From positions 1,736,001 through 1,800,000 of the forward strand of contig NC_015731.1 in the NCBI RefSeq assembly GCF_000219585.1: a stretch of DNA of 64,000 nucleotides, in the 5' to 3' direction. Made by a program: the position numbers and the translations under genes. The notes beneath the pieces are model-generated. The model was not told the origin of the DNA and ran no database searches. It saw only the letters and a list, made by a program, of their open reading frames with translations. Source of the DNA: Nitrosomonas sp. Is79A3. Its GTDB lineage: Bacteria > Pseudomonadota > Gammaproteobacteria > Burkholderiales > Nitrosomonadaceae. Positions 9,545 to 18,095 of the stretch are shown piece after piece. The first letter of the stretch is position 1. Each line of letters opens with the position of its first letter.

Positions 9545-9710
9545 ATGCAATCTTCCCTGAAGAAGTACCGGGACGGGTATTTTGGGGCACGCGGGTATTC
9601 TTGTGCTACATCTGAAACAGATGACGGAAAAGATGATCGAATAATACTTGGCGCTTTACTTTGAGCCAAATGCAAATCCAAACGATAATTCCAAAATGGA
9701 AACGGAATAA
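9545..9710 (+). pseudogene. Decayed IS200/IS605 family TnpA, C-terminal fragment
   Basis: The frame from 9545 reads YFGARGYSCATSETDD, close to the (F/W)-x-ARGYF-x-(A/S)T block of Y1 transposases. After a +1 shift near 9645 it continues YLALYFEPNANPNDNSKMETE and stops at 9708-9710, matching the usual Y-L-x-x-H-F-E-P-N-x-N-D-N-F-K tail. The catalytic HUH and Tyr part is missing. A hairpin like the element's right end follows at 9768. So this is the 3' end of a dead single-strand transposon, frameshifted and truncated. The lpxK-like gene ends 82 bases further on. Confidence 0.65.
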
Positions 9711-9767
9711 GAAACGTCGACTAAACAACATGTCTCCAGACTTACAGTCCACAACTCAAACCCGCCG

Positions 9768-9787
9768 CCGCCGGCTTTAGCCGGTGG
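9768..9787. repeat. Hairpin (IS200/IS605 right end or terminator)
   Basis: An 8-bp stem CCGCCGGC / GCCGGTGG (one G-T pair) around loop TTTA. It lies just past the TnpA remnant and directly after the stop of the minus-strand lpxK-like gene, so it may be the old transposon end now serving as a terminator. Confidence 0.6.
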
Positions 9788-9791
9788 TTGC

Positions 9792-10820
9792 TTATTGTTG
9801 ATTGTGTAGACCAGCTTGATTTCCAAGTTTCTTCAGTAAAATAGCCTGCAGTTCGCTATTTACCCAAGCTTTTTTGGGTAAAGCCCAAAGTTTACTGCCT
9901 GCAAAATCCTGGCACTGTAATGCATTTTCTTCGGGCATGAGTATGACATCGGCTTCAGCAAAGTGAATGTCTTGCTGAATAAATCGATGATTCTCTGCAT
10001 ACGAATGTAATTCTGCATTTAAGCCGGTTTTCTGTACAAAATCAAAAAACCAGCGGGAGTTATCCGCGTCTGAAACGGCGTGTACTCGTTTGCTTTTAAA
10101 ATCTGAAACCGGTTGATGGATTGCCGGGTCAACCACATTATAGGCAATTTCATTGATCAACTTCATATTGTAGGTTTTTCCCCATTTGCTCGTATCAGTA
10201 TGAGGATGTTGTTTTCCGTTTGTTACGATAATGCCGGATTTCCCCAGATACTTAAGGTGCGTACGTAGAGGACCGGCAGGTAAGAGCAAACCGTTGCCGA
10301 AGCTCTGTTCGCTAAAATCAACGACAATTAACTCTATATCCCGTTCAAGACGATAATACTGCATGCCGTCATTGCAAATGATAACGTTGCATGTTGGGTG
10401 CGTATTTAGAAGCGCTTGTGCAACCACGGCTCTGTCATTTCCGACCCAGACGGGACATGATTCTCCACAATGTTGTGCTAATAAAAATGTTTTTCCACCG
10501 ACGTTCATGGGATCGCTGGTGGGGGTTACAGCCTTGGGTACTCCAGGGTTATCATAATTGCCCCGTGTAATGATGCCCGGTGAAAAGCCATGTGTCAGTA
10601 AGTAATCAACCAGCCAAAGCAGCAGAGGCGTTTTGCCGCCATCATCGAAACTGATACTATCGATAATAATGACTGGCACTGGAAGCTTGACCGAAGGCAA
10701 AATATCCAGCCAGTAACATAGTTTTTTTAGAGCTAAGAACAGCCCATAGAAAACACTCAATGGCCATAACAAAAAGTGTAATGGGGTGATACGATGCCAA
10801 TAGAGTTCGGACAATTTCAT
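9792..10820 (-). CDS. LpxK-like protein (tetraacyldisaccharide 4'-kinase family) with degenerate motifs
   Basis: Collinear with LpxK, the inner-membrane kinase that phosphorylates lipid A precursor: an N-terminal membrane helix (about 15-40), LPVPVI before the P-loop, VGNDRAVVAQ and LLPAGPLR all align. The functional motifs are altered. The P-loop, usually VGGTGKTP, is FDDGGKTP (58-65). RGYGG is RGNYDNPG. The Walker-B-like DDGLQH is NDGMQY (150-155). The late DHH is ENH, and TEKD is PEEN. It may be a non-kinase paralogue or an extremely diverged LpxK; a second, normal lpxK elsewhere would decide. Monocistronic here, so I withhold the gene symbol. Confidence 0.75.
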   Translation of the reverse strand: MKLSELYWHRITPLHFLLWPLSVFYGLFLALKKLCYWLDILPSVKLPVPVIIIDSISFDDGGKTPLLLWLVDYLLTHGFSPGIITRGNYDNPGVPKAVTPTSDPMNVGGKTFLLAQHCGESCPVWVGNDRAVVAQALLNTHPTCNVIICNDGMQYYRLERDIELIVVDFSEQSFGNGLLLPAGPLRTHLKYLGKSGIIVTNGKQHPHTDTSKWGKTYNMKLINEIAYNVVDPAIHQPVSDFKSKRVHAVSDADNSRWFFDFVQKTGLNAELHSYAENHRFIQQDIHFAEADVILMPEENALQCQDFAGSKLWALPKKAWVNSELQAILLKKLGNQAGLHNQQ

Positions 10821-10999
10821 ATTTCGTTTCTATTCAAGTTATAGTTACGAATTTGCATTTTCATTCTAGGCGGTAATCAATTTGGAATTTAAAAATTTTT
10901 GCATACCGTGTATCCGATAGGCAAGGTTTATGTGAAGATTGGGCATATGAACATTACATTTCGTTTTAACCTATTTTGTTATAAGCGCAAAAATAAACG

Positions 11000-11890
11000 A
11001 TGAAAATATTAGTAAATCGATTACTTGTTCCTACGTTATCGGTCGATGGTAAGCAGAGAGATCCACATTATATTGCGTATACCGATTGGGGGGATCCGCA
11101 GAATCCGCATGTTGTCATATGCGTCCATGGGTTAACACGTAATTGCCGTGATTTCGATTATCTTGCACGTGCCCTACAATCGGATTGTAGGGTGATTTCT
11201 GTTGATGTCGTGGGACGAGGTCAAAGTGATTGGCTGGCGCATGCGCATGACTATGATTATTACCCGCTATACCTCTCAGACGCGATGGCATTAGTGGCTC
11301 ATATCCAGGCGCAATACCAAACAAAGATTACACTGGATTGGGTGGGAATTTCGATGGGGGGATTGATCGGAATGATTCTGGCGATACAGCCGAATCTGCC
11401 TTTTGCAATCAACAAATTGATACTGAGCGATATTGGCCCATTGATTCCTGCGGTTGCCCTGAAAAGAATTGCTGATTATGTAGGTAAAGATCCGCGTTTT
11501 GCTAGTTTCGAGGAATTTAAACAGTATATGAAAGTGATTTCTGCGTCCTTTGGCCCATTAACTGAAGAGCAGTGGAATCATATGGCTATTCACAGTGCAC
11601 GTGAATATGCCGATGGATCCTACGGTTTCCGCTATGACCCAAGAATTGCAATCAGCTTTATAGATCGTGAAATCAAGGACATTGATTTATGGGAACAATG
11701 GGATCAGTTAGTTAATCCTACTCTGGTCTTACGTGGCATCGAGTCGGACATATTAACGGCTGAAACTGCTGCACAAATGCAGGTGCGTGGCGCAAAAGCC
11801 AGAATCGTCGAATTGCCCGGTGTCGGTCATGCTCCGATGCTGATGGATGACGAGCAGATTAAAATCGTGCGGGACTTTATTTTGAAATAG
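11000..11890 (+). CDS. Alpha/beta hydrolase
   Basis: A 296-aa cytosolic alpha/beta-hydrolase. The oxyanion block is VCVHGLTRNCRDFD, the nucleophile elbow VGISMGGLIG (Ser), a candidate acid lies near LRGIESDILTAE, and the catalytic His is in GVGHAPML. There is no signal peptide. The family covers esterases, C-C hydrolases and haloperoxidases, so substrate cannot be assigned. It lies immediately upstream of the operator-bearing leader of the moeZ cluster, separated by 409 bp, so it is probably not part of that operon. Confidence 0.85.
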   Translation: MKILVNRLLVPTLSVDGKQRDPHYIAYTDWGDPQNPHVVICVHGLTRNCRDFDYLARALQSDCRVISVDVVGRGQSDWLAHAHDYDYYPLYLSDAMALVAHIQAQYQTKITLDWVGISMGGLIGMILAIQPNLPFAINKLILSDIGPLIPAVALKRIADYVGKDPRFASFEEFKQYMKVISASFGPLTEEQWNHMAIHSAREYADGSYGFRYDPRIAISFIDREIKDIDLWEQWDQLVNPTLVLRGIESDILTAETAAQMQVRGAKARIVELPGVGHAPMLMDDEQIKIVRDFILK

Positions 11891-11894
11891 TGTG

Positions 11895-12117
11895 CCGTTA
11901 TATTTTGAACACTCAATAACGAATTTTTAGCGATCCCACAAAAAATCAGCGAGATTTTTCTCCGTCCCTTCAGCATTATTCCATCCCAGGATATGCTAAT
12001 AAATTGCTGATAAATCATTCTTTTCATATGGAATTATCGTATTTTCTTCTGAAGAATTACACCTTGAAATAAGCCCTTCGCTGCTGCGACAAAATGCCGC
12101 GCGGCAATTTGTCACAT
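11895..12117. repeat. Duplicated regulatory segment, copy A (upstream of moeZ)
   Basis: A stretch of about 220 bp alignable end to end with 26840-27060 upstream of the first PEP-CTERM gene. Shared blocks include TTTTGAAC, TTCAGC-TTATTCCA, CTTTGAAAT/CCTTGAAAT and the terminal GCGACAAAATGCCGC palindrome. Similarity ends just past the palindrome, while the downstream leaders differ. It is noncoding in both places. Confidence 0.8.
12086..12115. promoter_or_regulatory. 30-bp palindromic operator candidate, copy A
   Basis: Left arm GCGACAAAATGCCGC and right arm GCGGCAATTTGTCAC are complementary at 13 of 15 positions. The right arm also fits the 15-bp dyad GYGACAAWTTGTCRC seen upstream of three other genes in this window. 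It lies about 185 bases before the moeZ-like start. The binding regulator is not in the window. Confidence 0.7.
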
Positions 12118-12299
12118 TCCCAACTGCATTCGTTTAATTTAAATTTCACACAAAATAATTACAGCGAATGATTTTTTTATCGAGAAGCACACACCGATAC
12201 TAGAAACATAAGCCAGTAAATTTTGACCTGCCGGAGTAGCAAGTGAATTACGCTGCTCAATGAATAAGGTAATGAATTTAGAGCAAACAGGGAGATTTT

Positions 12300-13475
12300 A
12301 TGCGATTACCGCCATTAGTTAGTCCTGTAGAAGAGTTGAGTAAACATGAGATTTCACGCTATAGCCGCCACTTATTAATTCCTGAAGTGGGTCTGGAAGG
12401 TCAAAAGCGGCTCAAAAGCAGTAAGGTTTTAGTAATCGGTGCCGGGGGGTTAGGTTCTCCTACGCTGCTTTATCTCGCAGCTGCCGGTGTGGGCACATTG
12501 GGCATCATTGATTTCGATGTGGTGGATGAGTCTAATTTGCAAAGACAGATTATTCACGGCCAGTCCGATATCAGCCGATTGAAATCTGAGAGTGCGCGGG
12601 ACTCGATCAATGAATTGAATCCATATGTTCGTGTACAACTTCACAGTGAACGCCTTGAAGTTACTAATGCCGGAAAGATTATTTCAGGGTATGACTTGAT
12701 TGTGGATGGCACAGATAATTTTGCTACACGCTATTTGGTGAACGATGCCTGTGTTTTGGCCGGAAAACCTTATGTATGGGGATCTATTTACCGGTTTGAG
12801 GGACAAGTCTCCGTATTTTGGGAAGATGCACCCGGCGGAAAGGGTTTGAACTATCGTGATCTGTATCCCGAACCGCCTCCAGCAGAAATGGCGCCATCCT
12901 GTGCAGAAGGCGGTGTGTTGGGCATTCTTTGCGCATCGATTGGCGCCATGATGGCAACAGAAGCAATTAAATTGATTACCGGAATCGGTGAAACTTTGTT
13001 GGGGCGGCTGGCAGTCTACGATGCTTTGGACATGAGCTACCGGTTTATTCCACTACACCAGGCACCGGTACGGACCCCGGTCACTCAATTGATCGATTAT
13101 CAAAGATTCTGTGGTGTAGCTCCTCGCCCAACCCATGATAGCGGCACCAATGTCCCTGTGATCAGTGCGCGAGAGTTAAAAGCCATACAAGAAAAAGGTG
13201 CCGATGTACAACTCATCGATGTTCGCGGGATCGAAGAATGGAATATCGTTCATATTGAAGGCGCTACGCTTATTCCAAAAAACCAAATAATGTCGGAAGA
13301 AGTTTTGTCCACAATGAATAAGGAGGACTTCATTGTTCTTCATTGCAAAATGGGGATGCGTTCTCGCGATGTGCTTGTTGAAATGCAGAAATATGGTTTT
13401 ACCAACGTGAAAAGTTTAGACGGTGGAATTCTTGCGTGGATCAAGGATGTCGATCAGTCTCTGCCAACCTATTAA
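12300..13475 (+). CDS. moeZ: MoeZ-like E1 adenylyltransferase with C-terminal rhodanese domain
   Basis: Activates the C-terminal glycine of a ubiquitin-like sulfur carrier by adenylation and then sulfurates it to a thiocarboxylate. The ThiF/MoeB domain (about 15-260) has the nucleotide loop IGAGGLGSP, DGTDNFATRYLVND, and PSCAEGGVLGILCASIGA, like mycobacterial MoeZ. The zinc-binding Cys pairs of classical MoeB are not seen. The rhodanese domain (about 290-391) has the active loop HCKMGMRS, whose Cys would carry the persulfide. GGGAG precedes the ATG. It is the first gene of the cluster with JAMM peptidase, sulfur carrier, CaiB, AMP-ligase and dehydrogenase. Confidence 0.92.
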   Translation: MRLPPLVSPVEELSKHEISRYSRHLLIPEVGLEGQKRLKSSKVLVIGAGGLGSPTLLYLAAAGVGTLGIIDFDVVDESNLQRQIIHGQSDISRLKSESARDSINELNPYVRVQLHSERLEVTNAGKIISGYDLIVDGTDNFATRYLVNDACVLAGKPYVWGSIYRFEGQVSVFWEDAPGGKGLNYRDLYPEPPPAEMAPSCAEGGVLGILCASIGAMMATEAIKLITGIGETLLGRLAVYDALDMSYRFIPLHQAPVRTPVTQLIDYQRFCGVAPRPTHDSGTNVPVISARELKAIQEKGADVQLIDVRGIEEWNIVHIEGATLIPKNQIMSEEVLSTMNKEDFIVLHCKMGMRSRDVLVEMQKYGFTNVKSLDGGILAWIKDVDQSLPTY

Positions 13476-13622
13476 GTAAGCAACTAAACAAAAAAGTTAC
13501 TCTGGATTTTGGCAACCAGAAATAATCGTTCTCGTTGAATTTTAGGGGTCATGCTTCTTTGGAAAAGAAGACATATTTTATGGATAAAGCATAAGTTTTT
13601 TATATTTAGGAGATTAGAAATT

Positions 13623-14066
13623 ATGTTGACGATACATTCTAAGCTGGTTAATGCCATGATCACTCAAGCATTGAATGACCATCCAATTGAAACCTGTGGT
13701 GTCATTGCTGGTCCCGCAGGATCCAATCTGCCATTGCGTCTAATACCAATGCGAAACATGGCGCAATCGGATAACTTTTTCCAATTTGATCCGCAGCAGC
13801 AGCTTCAGGTTTGGAAAGAGATGGATGCGCGCTGCGAAGAGCCCATTGTTATCTATCATTCACACACTGATTCTCAAGCTTATCCGAGTCATACTGACGT
13901 TGAATTTGCAACCGAACCCCAGTCGCATTACGTCATTATTCCGACGAATTTTCTCTATAAAGAGGAAATCCGCAGCTTCCGCATTGTCGACCGGATGATC
14001 ATTGAAGAAAGAGTCCGGATAGTTCATCAATATCAAGCTGAGTTGGAATTACAGATGGTTGCCTAA
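13623..14066 (+). CDS. JAMM/MPN+ metallopeptidase (Mec-like)
   Basis: A zinc isopeptidase-like enzyme of 148 aa. The JAMM residues are present: Glu in HPIETCGVIAG, then YHSHTDSQAYPSHTD (HxH, Ser and Asp). Relatives paired with a MoeZ and a sulfur carrier are Mycobacterium Mec, which releases cysteine from CysO-Cys, and QbsD, which trims QbsE. The ATG at 13623 is preceded by AGGAGATTAG. A longer open frame from 13551 has no comparable site. It sits between moeZ and the carrier gene, which fits a role on the carrier or on a carrier-linked product. Confidence 0.88.
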   Translation: MLTIHSKLVNAMITQALNDHPIETCGVIAGPAGSNLPLRLIPMRNMAQSDNFFQFDPQQQLQVWKEMDARCEEPIVIYHSHTDSQAYPSHTDVEFATEPQSHYVIIPTNFLYKEEIRSFRIVDRMIIEERVRIVHQYQAELELQMVA

Positions 14067-14205
14067 CACCAGCGCAAGAAAAAATACAGATTGTGCAATT
14101 ATAGAATCAATCGGAATAGATTAATTCCTGCATAACTTTCCATTCGAACCACCCACTGGGTTCATGTTTTTTAAACCACATAAGCTATTCAAAGAAGGTG
14201 AAACG

Positions 14206-14481
14206 ATGTCAATCACAGTAATTATTCCAACCATATTAAGGCCTCTTACGAATGATCAGAAACGCATCAATATGAGTGGCGGATTCAGAGTGTCTGAAGT
14301 TATCGATGAAATGGAGCAACAGTTTCCGGGCATCAAAGCAAAGCTGATTGCTGGAGGGGCCGCTCATCGTTTTATCAATATCTATGTGAACGATAACGAC
14401 ATCCGTTTTTGTGACGGTCTCGCAACAAGCCTGCAAGATGGTGATGTCTTGACCATTTTGCCTGCTGTCGCCGGAGGATAA
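14206..14481 (+). CDS. MoaD/ThiS/CysO-type ubiquitin-like sulfur carrier
   Basis: A 91-aa beta-grasp protein ending in LPAVAGG. The terminal Gly-Gly is the residue pair adenylated and thiocarboxylated by MoeZ-type E1 enzymes. SGGFRVSEVIDEMEQQFPG and INIYVNDNDIR are typical of CysO/MoaD. The tail is already exposed, so it needs no proteolytic trimming, unlike QbsE. I start at the ATG at 14206, after GAAGG; the in-frame ATG at 14164 adds 14 residues not expected in the family. It lies directly after the JAMM gene. Confidence 0.9.
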   Translation: MSITVIIPTILRPLTNDQKRINMSGGFRVSEVIDEMEQQFPGIKAKLIAGGAAHRFINIYVNDNDIRFCDGLATSLQDGDVLTILPAVAGG

Positions 14482-14529
14482 GCTGATTTTATATCTGGTT
14501 CACACAAATAAATAACAGTATCGATAGCC

Positions 14530-16416
14530 ATGAATAAACCATTAAATGATTGCGTTATCGCGGGGTCATTAAAAAATCCAGCTGCTCATTTTGCTGCGAC
14601 AGCATTTTCGTTGCTTTACCAATCCAGTACATTAGGGATGGAAATTGAATGCAGTGATCATCCTGCGACGAATGCAATGCTGTCTTTTGCATTCAAGACA
14701 CCCTATACCTCACCGGTCACTTGCGAAGTGATTGGATGGGATGACAGTGATCAACCGGCTGCTTTCTCCGAAAATATCATGCAAGCAGCTTGCGGCATTA
14801 TGTCGGTACATGGGCGTGCAAGCGGCAAAACTCAACCGCTGGGATTGAATTATGTTTCAACGTTGACTGCCGCGCTGGCACTGCAGGGCGGTGTTGCTGC
14901 TGCAATCGGTCAATTGCGAGGCCTCAGCGTATCGAATAGCTGTGTTTCCATGGCATCTGCAGCCCTACTTAGTGGAATCCAATATATTGCTGACGCAACG
15001 GCGGCAGAATCACCCGAGCGCTTATTGCCGGAAAGTGTTGTGTATCCAGCAGCACCGCCTTTCGTATCCTCGGATGGTGTTGTCTTTGAACTCGAAACAC
15101 TGAGCGCTGATCCTTGGCTAAAGTTTTGGACTCGGCTGGGTGTTAACTCAGCCTTGGCAGGTAAAGGCTGGACTGCTTTTTTATTGCGCTACGCCAGAGC
15201 TATCGCGCCTATTCCCAATGAACTGGTTAATGCAATTTCCAAAGTAACGTATCAGCAAATTGCGGTTTTATGTTTGAATACGGGCATGTCTATTTTCCCG
15301 GTACGAAAAATAGACGAAAGGCTCGATGATGAGCATTTCAAATATGAATGGCTTAAGGGACCGTGGACATTTGATTTTAAAACGGACCGCAATAATGTTC
15401 AGGCAAAACCGGCCAGCAATTCGCTCCCGCTCAGCGGGCTTAGGGTTGTTGAATCGTGCCGTCGTATTCAAGGTCCATTGGCGGGGCACTTGCTTGCGCT
15501 ATTGGGTGCTGAAGTTATTCGGATAGAGCCCCCAGGCGGAGATCCGTTACGTGGAATGCCGCCGATGTCGGAAGGTTGTTCCGCCCGTTTCGATGCCATC
15601 AACCGGCTGAAAACAGTTCGTGAAATTGATATCAAATCTTCATCGGGCCAGGCTGAGATGACAGAGCTGATTCGATATGCAGATGTTTTTCTGCACAATT
15701 GGGCCCCCAACAAAGCTGCACAATTAAATCTTGATTATTGCGATTTGCTGGATCTGAATCCAGCCCTGGTTTACGCCTATGCAGCCGGTTGGACAACCGA
15801 TGAGAGCATATTTTCTCCATTGAATGCCATACCGGGCACTGACTTTATGGTGCAAGCCTATTCCGGTGTAGCGCAGAAAATTTCCGAAACATGCGGGACT
15901 CAAGGCGGATCGTTATTTACCTTGCTGGATGTGCTCGGTGGTGTCATTGCAGCCCAAGGCATTACCATCGCCTTGCTCAATCGCTGTATGAATAATACCG
16001 GAGCCAAAGTGACTTCGTCGCTACTGAGTGCTGCTACATTTTTGTGTGCCGATGACTTTCAAAAGCGGCATCATTCCTTCGATATCAATGCAATTTCAAG
16101 AAGCATACTGAATGCGGTCTATATTACCCGGCAGGGGAAAATTGCGATCGAGTGCTGTGACGACAAAACAATGCAGCGATGCATCAAAACGCTTGGCATT
16201 ATTGCGGAGAGTGAACCATTAGAGCTTGAGCTGCGCTTGAGTGAGTTATTCCTGATAAAAACTGCGGAAGAATGGGTTGCAATCCTGCAGCGAGTTGATG
16301 TTCCAGCCGCCGTTGTAATTGAAAATCTTACAGATTTACATAACAACACGCACTTTAGATCACGCTTGTCTCTAGGATCTTATACCAAAGTTGCTTCTCC
16401 TTGGAGTTTTCGATGA
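14530..16416 (+). CDS. CaiB/BaiF family protein, tandem (family III CoA-transferase-like)
   Basis: A 628-aa protein that looks like two CaiB-type parts in one chain. Residues about 300-628 begin GLRVVESCRRIQGPLAGHLL, followed by LLGAEVIRIEPPGGDPLRG and LVYAYAAGWT, the N-terminal half of family III CoA-transferases. Residues 1-290 (ENIMQAACGIMSVHGRASGK and the Ala-rich ALALQGGVAAAIGQLRG) resemble the large-domain core of the same fold. Single-domain enzymes have about 400 residues. A COG1804 member is reported in the PDTC siderophore cluster. Whether it transfers CoA is unproven. Its stop overlaps the next start (ATGA). Confidence 0.8.
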   Translation: MNKPLNDCVIAGSLKNPAAHFAATAFSLLYQSSTLGMEIECSDHPATNAMLSFAFKTPYTSPVTCEVIGWDDSDQPAAFSENIMQAACGIMSVHGRASGKTQPLGLNYVSTLTAALALQGGVAAAIGQLRGLSVSNSCVSMASAALLSGIQYIADATAAESPERLLPESVVYPAAPPFVSSDGVVFELETLSADPWLKFWTRLGVNSALAGKGWTAFLLRYARAIAPIPNELVNAISKVTYQQIAVLCLNTGMSIFPVRKIDERLDDEHFKYEWLKGPWTFDFKTDRNNVQAKPASNSLPLSGLRVVESCRRIQGPLAGHLLALLGAEVIRIEPPGGDPLRGMPPMSEGCSARFDAINRLKTVREIDIKSSSGQAEMTELIRYADVFLHNWAPNKAAQLNLDYCDLLDLNPALVYAYAAGWTTDESIFSPLNAIPGTDFMVQAYSGVAQKISETCGTQGGSLFTLLDVLGGVIAAQGITIALLNRCMNNTGAKVTSSLLSAATFLCADDFQKRHHSFDINAISRSILNAVYITRQGKIAIECCDDKTMQRCIKTLGIIAESEPLELELRLSELFLIKTAEEWVAILQRVDVPAAVVIENLTDLHNNTHFRSRLSLGSYTKVASPWSFR

Positions 16417-18095
16417 ATCACTCGGGCATTATAGATTTAGTTCCTGGTGAAATTCGCAATCAGTGGATACAGAATGGCGCCTACCCAAACAAATCTTTGT
16501 ACGCGTTGTTTTGCGAACATGTGCAGCAGAATCCTGGAAAGGCAGCGGTAATTTCTCTGGATCAAACGATAACTTACGCGGAGTTGCAACACAAGGTTTC
16601 CTGTTTGGCTGCCAGCTTACGCGCCTTAGGCGTTGTTGCGGGAGATGTGATTGCCTATCAGCTTAGTAATAGTTGGTATCACTGTGCGATTGATCTGGCG
16701 GCGGCTGCCTTGGGCGCAATTGTTGCGCCTTTCCCGCCGGGTCGCGGACGCCTCGATATTCAATCGCTATTAAAACGATGTGATGCCCGTGTCATTATTG
16801 TTGAGCCAAACTTCGTTCAAATGGATTTATGCGAACTCATCGAATCGTTAAGACCGACTTTACTGTCATTGCGGATTCTTATTGTCGACGGTGAAGCACG
16901 GGATGGCTGGCATACTCTGGATTCACTATTTCAATCCATGCCGATTGAATCGAGTCAATTGCCAGCAATCGACTCCAATTCTCTGGTCCGGTTCTTAATC
17001 TCCTCGGGAACAGAATCAGATCCCAAGTGGATCGCTTACTCTCACAATGCATTGGCTGGCGGGCGAGGGCGTTTTCTGCAACGCATCCACCCGGATGGCA
17101 GTACCTTCCGGGGGCTTTATTTGATGCCATTAGGAACAGCGTTTGGTTCTACCGCAACATTCGGGATTTTATCCTGGTTAGGCGGATCGGTACTGGTTCT
17201 GCGGCAATTCGATGCCGCTATTGCTATTCGCGCCATTGCGGAGCTTAAGCCCACGCATATTTTTGGAGTTCCCACCATGTTTCAGCGCATGGCTGCAGAT
17301 CCGGTCTTGGCAGAAACAGATACCTCCAGTCTGATCGCAATCATCAGCGGCGGGGCAAAAATTGATGAAGCTTCGATTCGCCGATGCTCCGAAGCATTTA
17401 AATGCGGCTTTATCAGCCTGTACGGCTCGGCGGATGGTGTTAATTGCCATACCACTCTCGAGGATAGTTTGGAAATCATTTTGCATAAGACCGGGCGGCC
17501 TAATCCGGATGTTTGTTCGATCAGAATTGTCGATGATTACAAGCAGGAAGTGGCGCACGGTTGCATCGGTGAAGTAGCCGCCAGAGGTCCCATAACGCCG
17601 ATGCAATATGTGAATAATCCAGAACTGGACGCGCTTTACCGTGACAAGGAAGGTTGGGTATATACCGGAGATCTCGGATTTATCGATAACCATGGGTATT
17701 TGGTGCTAGCTGGGCGGAAAAAGGAAATCATTATTCGAGGGGGTGTCAACATCAGTCCTGCGCAAATTGAAAATATCGCTGCATCCCACCCGAATGTTGT
17801 CAGCGCTGTTTGCATACCGGTTGCTGATGAAGATTTAGGTCATCGGATTTGCCTCTGTCTGGTCATGCGCGACGGAATAGAACGGCCATCCTTAGCGCAA
17901 TTCATTCGCTATTTGCTTGATCAAGGATTGGAAAAAAACAAGCTGCCGGAGTATTTGCGCTACTTAAGGCAACTGCCGCTGGGTCCGGCAGGAAAAGTTG
18001 ATAAAAAACAGCTTATTGCTGAGCTGGAGATGACACAATTCAGGCGTAATGCGACAACGCTGAATACAGTGGATCTTACGGCAAGGACGTATTAA
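16413..18095 (+). CDS. AMP-dependent acyl/aryl-CoA ligase family protein
   Basis: ANL-superfamily adenylating enzyme of 560 aa. The phosphate loop is FLISSGTESDPKWIAYSHN (canonical TSGTTGxPK), the A5 region ISLYGSADG lacks the usual Glu after YG, A7/A8 is YTGDLGFIDNHG with GRKKEIIIRGG, and the C-terminal catalytic Lys is in GPAGKVDKK. It should activate a carboxylic acid as acyl-AMP, the step before thiocarboxylate formation in PDTC and thioquinolobactin biosynthesis. The ATG at 16413 overlaps the stop of the CaiB gene, implying translational coupling. The acid is unknown; no aromatic-precursor genes are nearby. Confidence 0.9.
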   Translation: MNHSGIIDLVPGEIRNQWIQNGAYPNKSLYALFCEHVQQNPGKAAVISLDQTITYAELQHKVSCLAASLRALGVVAGDVIAYQLSNSWYHCAIDLAAAALGAIVAPFPPGRGRLDIQSLLKRCDARVIIVEPNFVQMDLCELIESLRPTLLSLRILIVDGEARDGWHTLDSLFQSMPIESSQLPAIDSNSLVRFLISSGTESDPKWIAYSHNALAGGRGRFLQRIHPDGSTFRGLYLMPLGTAFGSTATFGILSWLGGSVLVLRQFDAAIAIRAIAELKPTHIFGVPTMFQRMAADPVLAETDTSSLIAIISGGAKIDEASIRRCSEAFKCGFISLYGSADGVNCHTTLEDSLEIILHKTGRPNPDVCSIRIVDDYKQEVAHGCIGEVAARGPITPMQYVNNPELDALYRDKEGWVYTGDLGFIDNHGYLVLAGRKKEIIIRGGVNISPAQIENIAASHPNVVSAVCIPVADEDLGHRICLCLVMRDGIERPSLAQFIRYLLDQGLEKNKLPEYLRYLRQLPLGPAGKVDKKQLIAELEMTQFRRNATTLNTVDLTARTY

